Below are positions 5,566-6,120 of a DNA stretch of 6,120 nt, in pieces. Position 1 is the stretch's first letter. Each line of letters starts with the position of its first letter. Below the pieces are notes generated by a model that was given only the letters and a program-made list of their open reading frames with translations, had not been told where the DNA came from and did not search any database. The stretch lies in assembly GCA_016926495.1 (NCBI GenBank), contig JAFGOL010000292.1, positions 1 to 6,120 on the forward strand. The letters are read 5' to 3'. The position numbers and the translations under genes were made by a program. The stretch is from Oligoflexia bacterium (GTDB lineage Bacteria > Bdellovibrionota > JAFGOL01).

Positions 5566-6120
5566 AAATAACCCTGCGTAACATTACAAAAAAATTCGAT
5601 GATATTACGGCACTTGAGAATGTTTCCGTTGATATTGAAGACGGTCATTTCTTTTTCTTTCTCGGGCCGTCAGGCTGCGGTAAAACTACGATGCTAAGGA
5701 TAATTTCAGGATTCGAGACACCGGATTCGGGTTCGGTGTTTTTTAACGATACTGATATTACCGGTCAGGAACCCAATAAACGTAATACGGGTATGGTCTT
5801 TCAGAATTATGCACTCTGGCCTCATCTTACGGTATATAAAAATGTTGAATACGGGCTGAAGATAAGGGGTGTTGAAAAGGGTGAGAGACAGGAGAGGGTG
5901 TTTACGGAATTAAAGAATATGAATATGGAAGCATACTCAAATCGCTATCCGGGACAGCTCAGCGGAGGACAGAAGCAGAGAATAGCCCTTGCAAGGGCAC
6001 TTGTTGTTGAGCCTGATATCCTGTTACTGGACGAGCCTCTGAGTAATCTTGATACAAAATTAAAACATGAAATGACGGACGAAATAAAAAGGATACACGA
6101 TAAAAAAGGTATAACAACGG
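5562..6120 (+). CDS. ABC transporter ATP-binding protein, iron/spermidine/thiamine type (partial, runs off the right edge)
   Basis: The frame is open from ATG 5562 to the window end (186 codons of an expected 240-360). The motifs are in order: Walker A GPSGCGKTT (35-43), Q-loop Q81 in VFQNYALWPHLTV (79-91), ABC signature LSGGQKQR (133-140), Walker B ILLLDEP (153-159) and D-loop SNLD (161-164). The ALWPHLTV segment and overall layout fit the ATPase of FbpC/PotA-type importers, matching the substrate-binding lipoprotein just upstream. It would power import from the cytoplasmic face of the inner membrane. Start and preceding stop overlap as ATGA (5562-5565), so the two are translationally coupled. 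No permease is in the window; it should follow to the right. The C-terminal regulatory part and the H-loop histidine are beyond the edge. Confidence 0.95.
   Translation, partial: MKITLRNITKKFDDITALENVSVDIEDGHFFFFLGPSGCGKTTMLRIISGFETPDSGSVFFNDTDITGQEPNKRNTGMVFQNYALWPHLTVYKNVEYGLKIRGVEKGERQERVFTELKNMNMEAYSNRYPGQLSGGQKQRIALARALVVEPDILLLDEPLSNLDTKLKHEMTDEIKRIHDKKGITT

Noticed and set aside
1..6120. CRISPR array, tRNA, rRNA, riboswitch or defence system
   Set aside because: No regularly spaced repeats, no cloverleaf-like sequence, no known riboswitch core and no defence-type protein domains were found.

Overview
The window is bacterial, AT-rich DNA with closely packed genes and strong AGGAGG-type ribosome binding sites. 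I could not name the organism. A lipoprotein-type substrate-binding protein points to a bacterial envelope, and its loose lipobox would suit a spirochaete or another deep-branching anaerobe, but that is only a hint. The two-domain glutaredoxin-like protein (PDO type) is most familiar from anaerobes and thermophiles.

Layout: (1) Positions 1-108 hold the C-terminal tail of a DDE transposase that enters from the left edge. It is followed by about 340 bases of apparently decayed, largely non-coding DNA with two small tandem hairpins. (2) Positions 448-2120 on the minus strand form a three-gene unit, read VOC/glyoxalase-like protein, then DJ-1/PfpI-family protein, then HAD phosphatase. The HAD gene is broken by a frameshift and appears to lack about 20 residues between catalytic motifs II and IV. 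(3) Positions 2121-2295 are a divergent intergenic region with a good extended -10 promoter facing right. (4) Positions 2296 to the right edge on the plus strand form one long, tightly coupled operon: a truncated, internally deleted pyridoxal kinase (pdxY-like) remnant; an AhpF/thioredoxin-reductase-like flavoprotein; a two-domain protein disulfide oxidoreductase with two CxxC sites; an ABC-transporter substrate-binding lipoprotein of the iron/COG1840 type; and the start of its ABC ATPase, which runs off the window. Two of the junctions are ATGA stop/start overlaps.

How it may work together: the flavoprotein should pass reducing power from a pyridine nucleotide (or another donor) to the PDO, forming a thioredoxin-system analogue built from the same parts as AhpF but encoded as two genes in the opposite order. 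It is translationally coupled to an uptake system whose permease should lie just past the right edge. The minus-strand unit combines two families often tied to handling of reactive carbonyls (VOC and DJ-1) with a sugar-phosphate-type HAD phosphatase. The most notable points are the decaying pdxY gene, which still has an intact promoter and start site at the head of the operon, the redox pair fused to a transport operon, and two ten-adenine tracts inside the substrate-binding protein gene.
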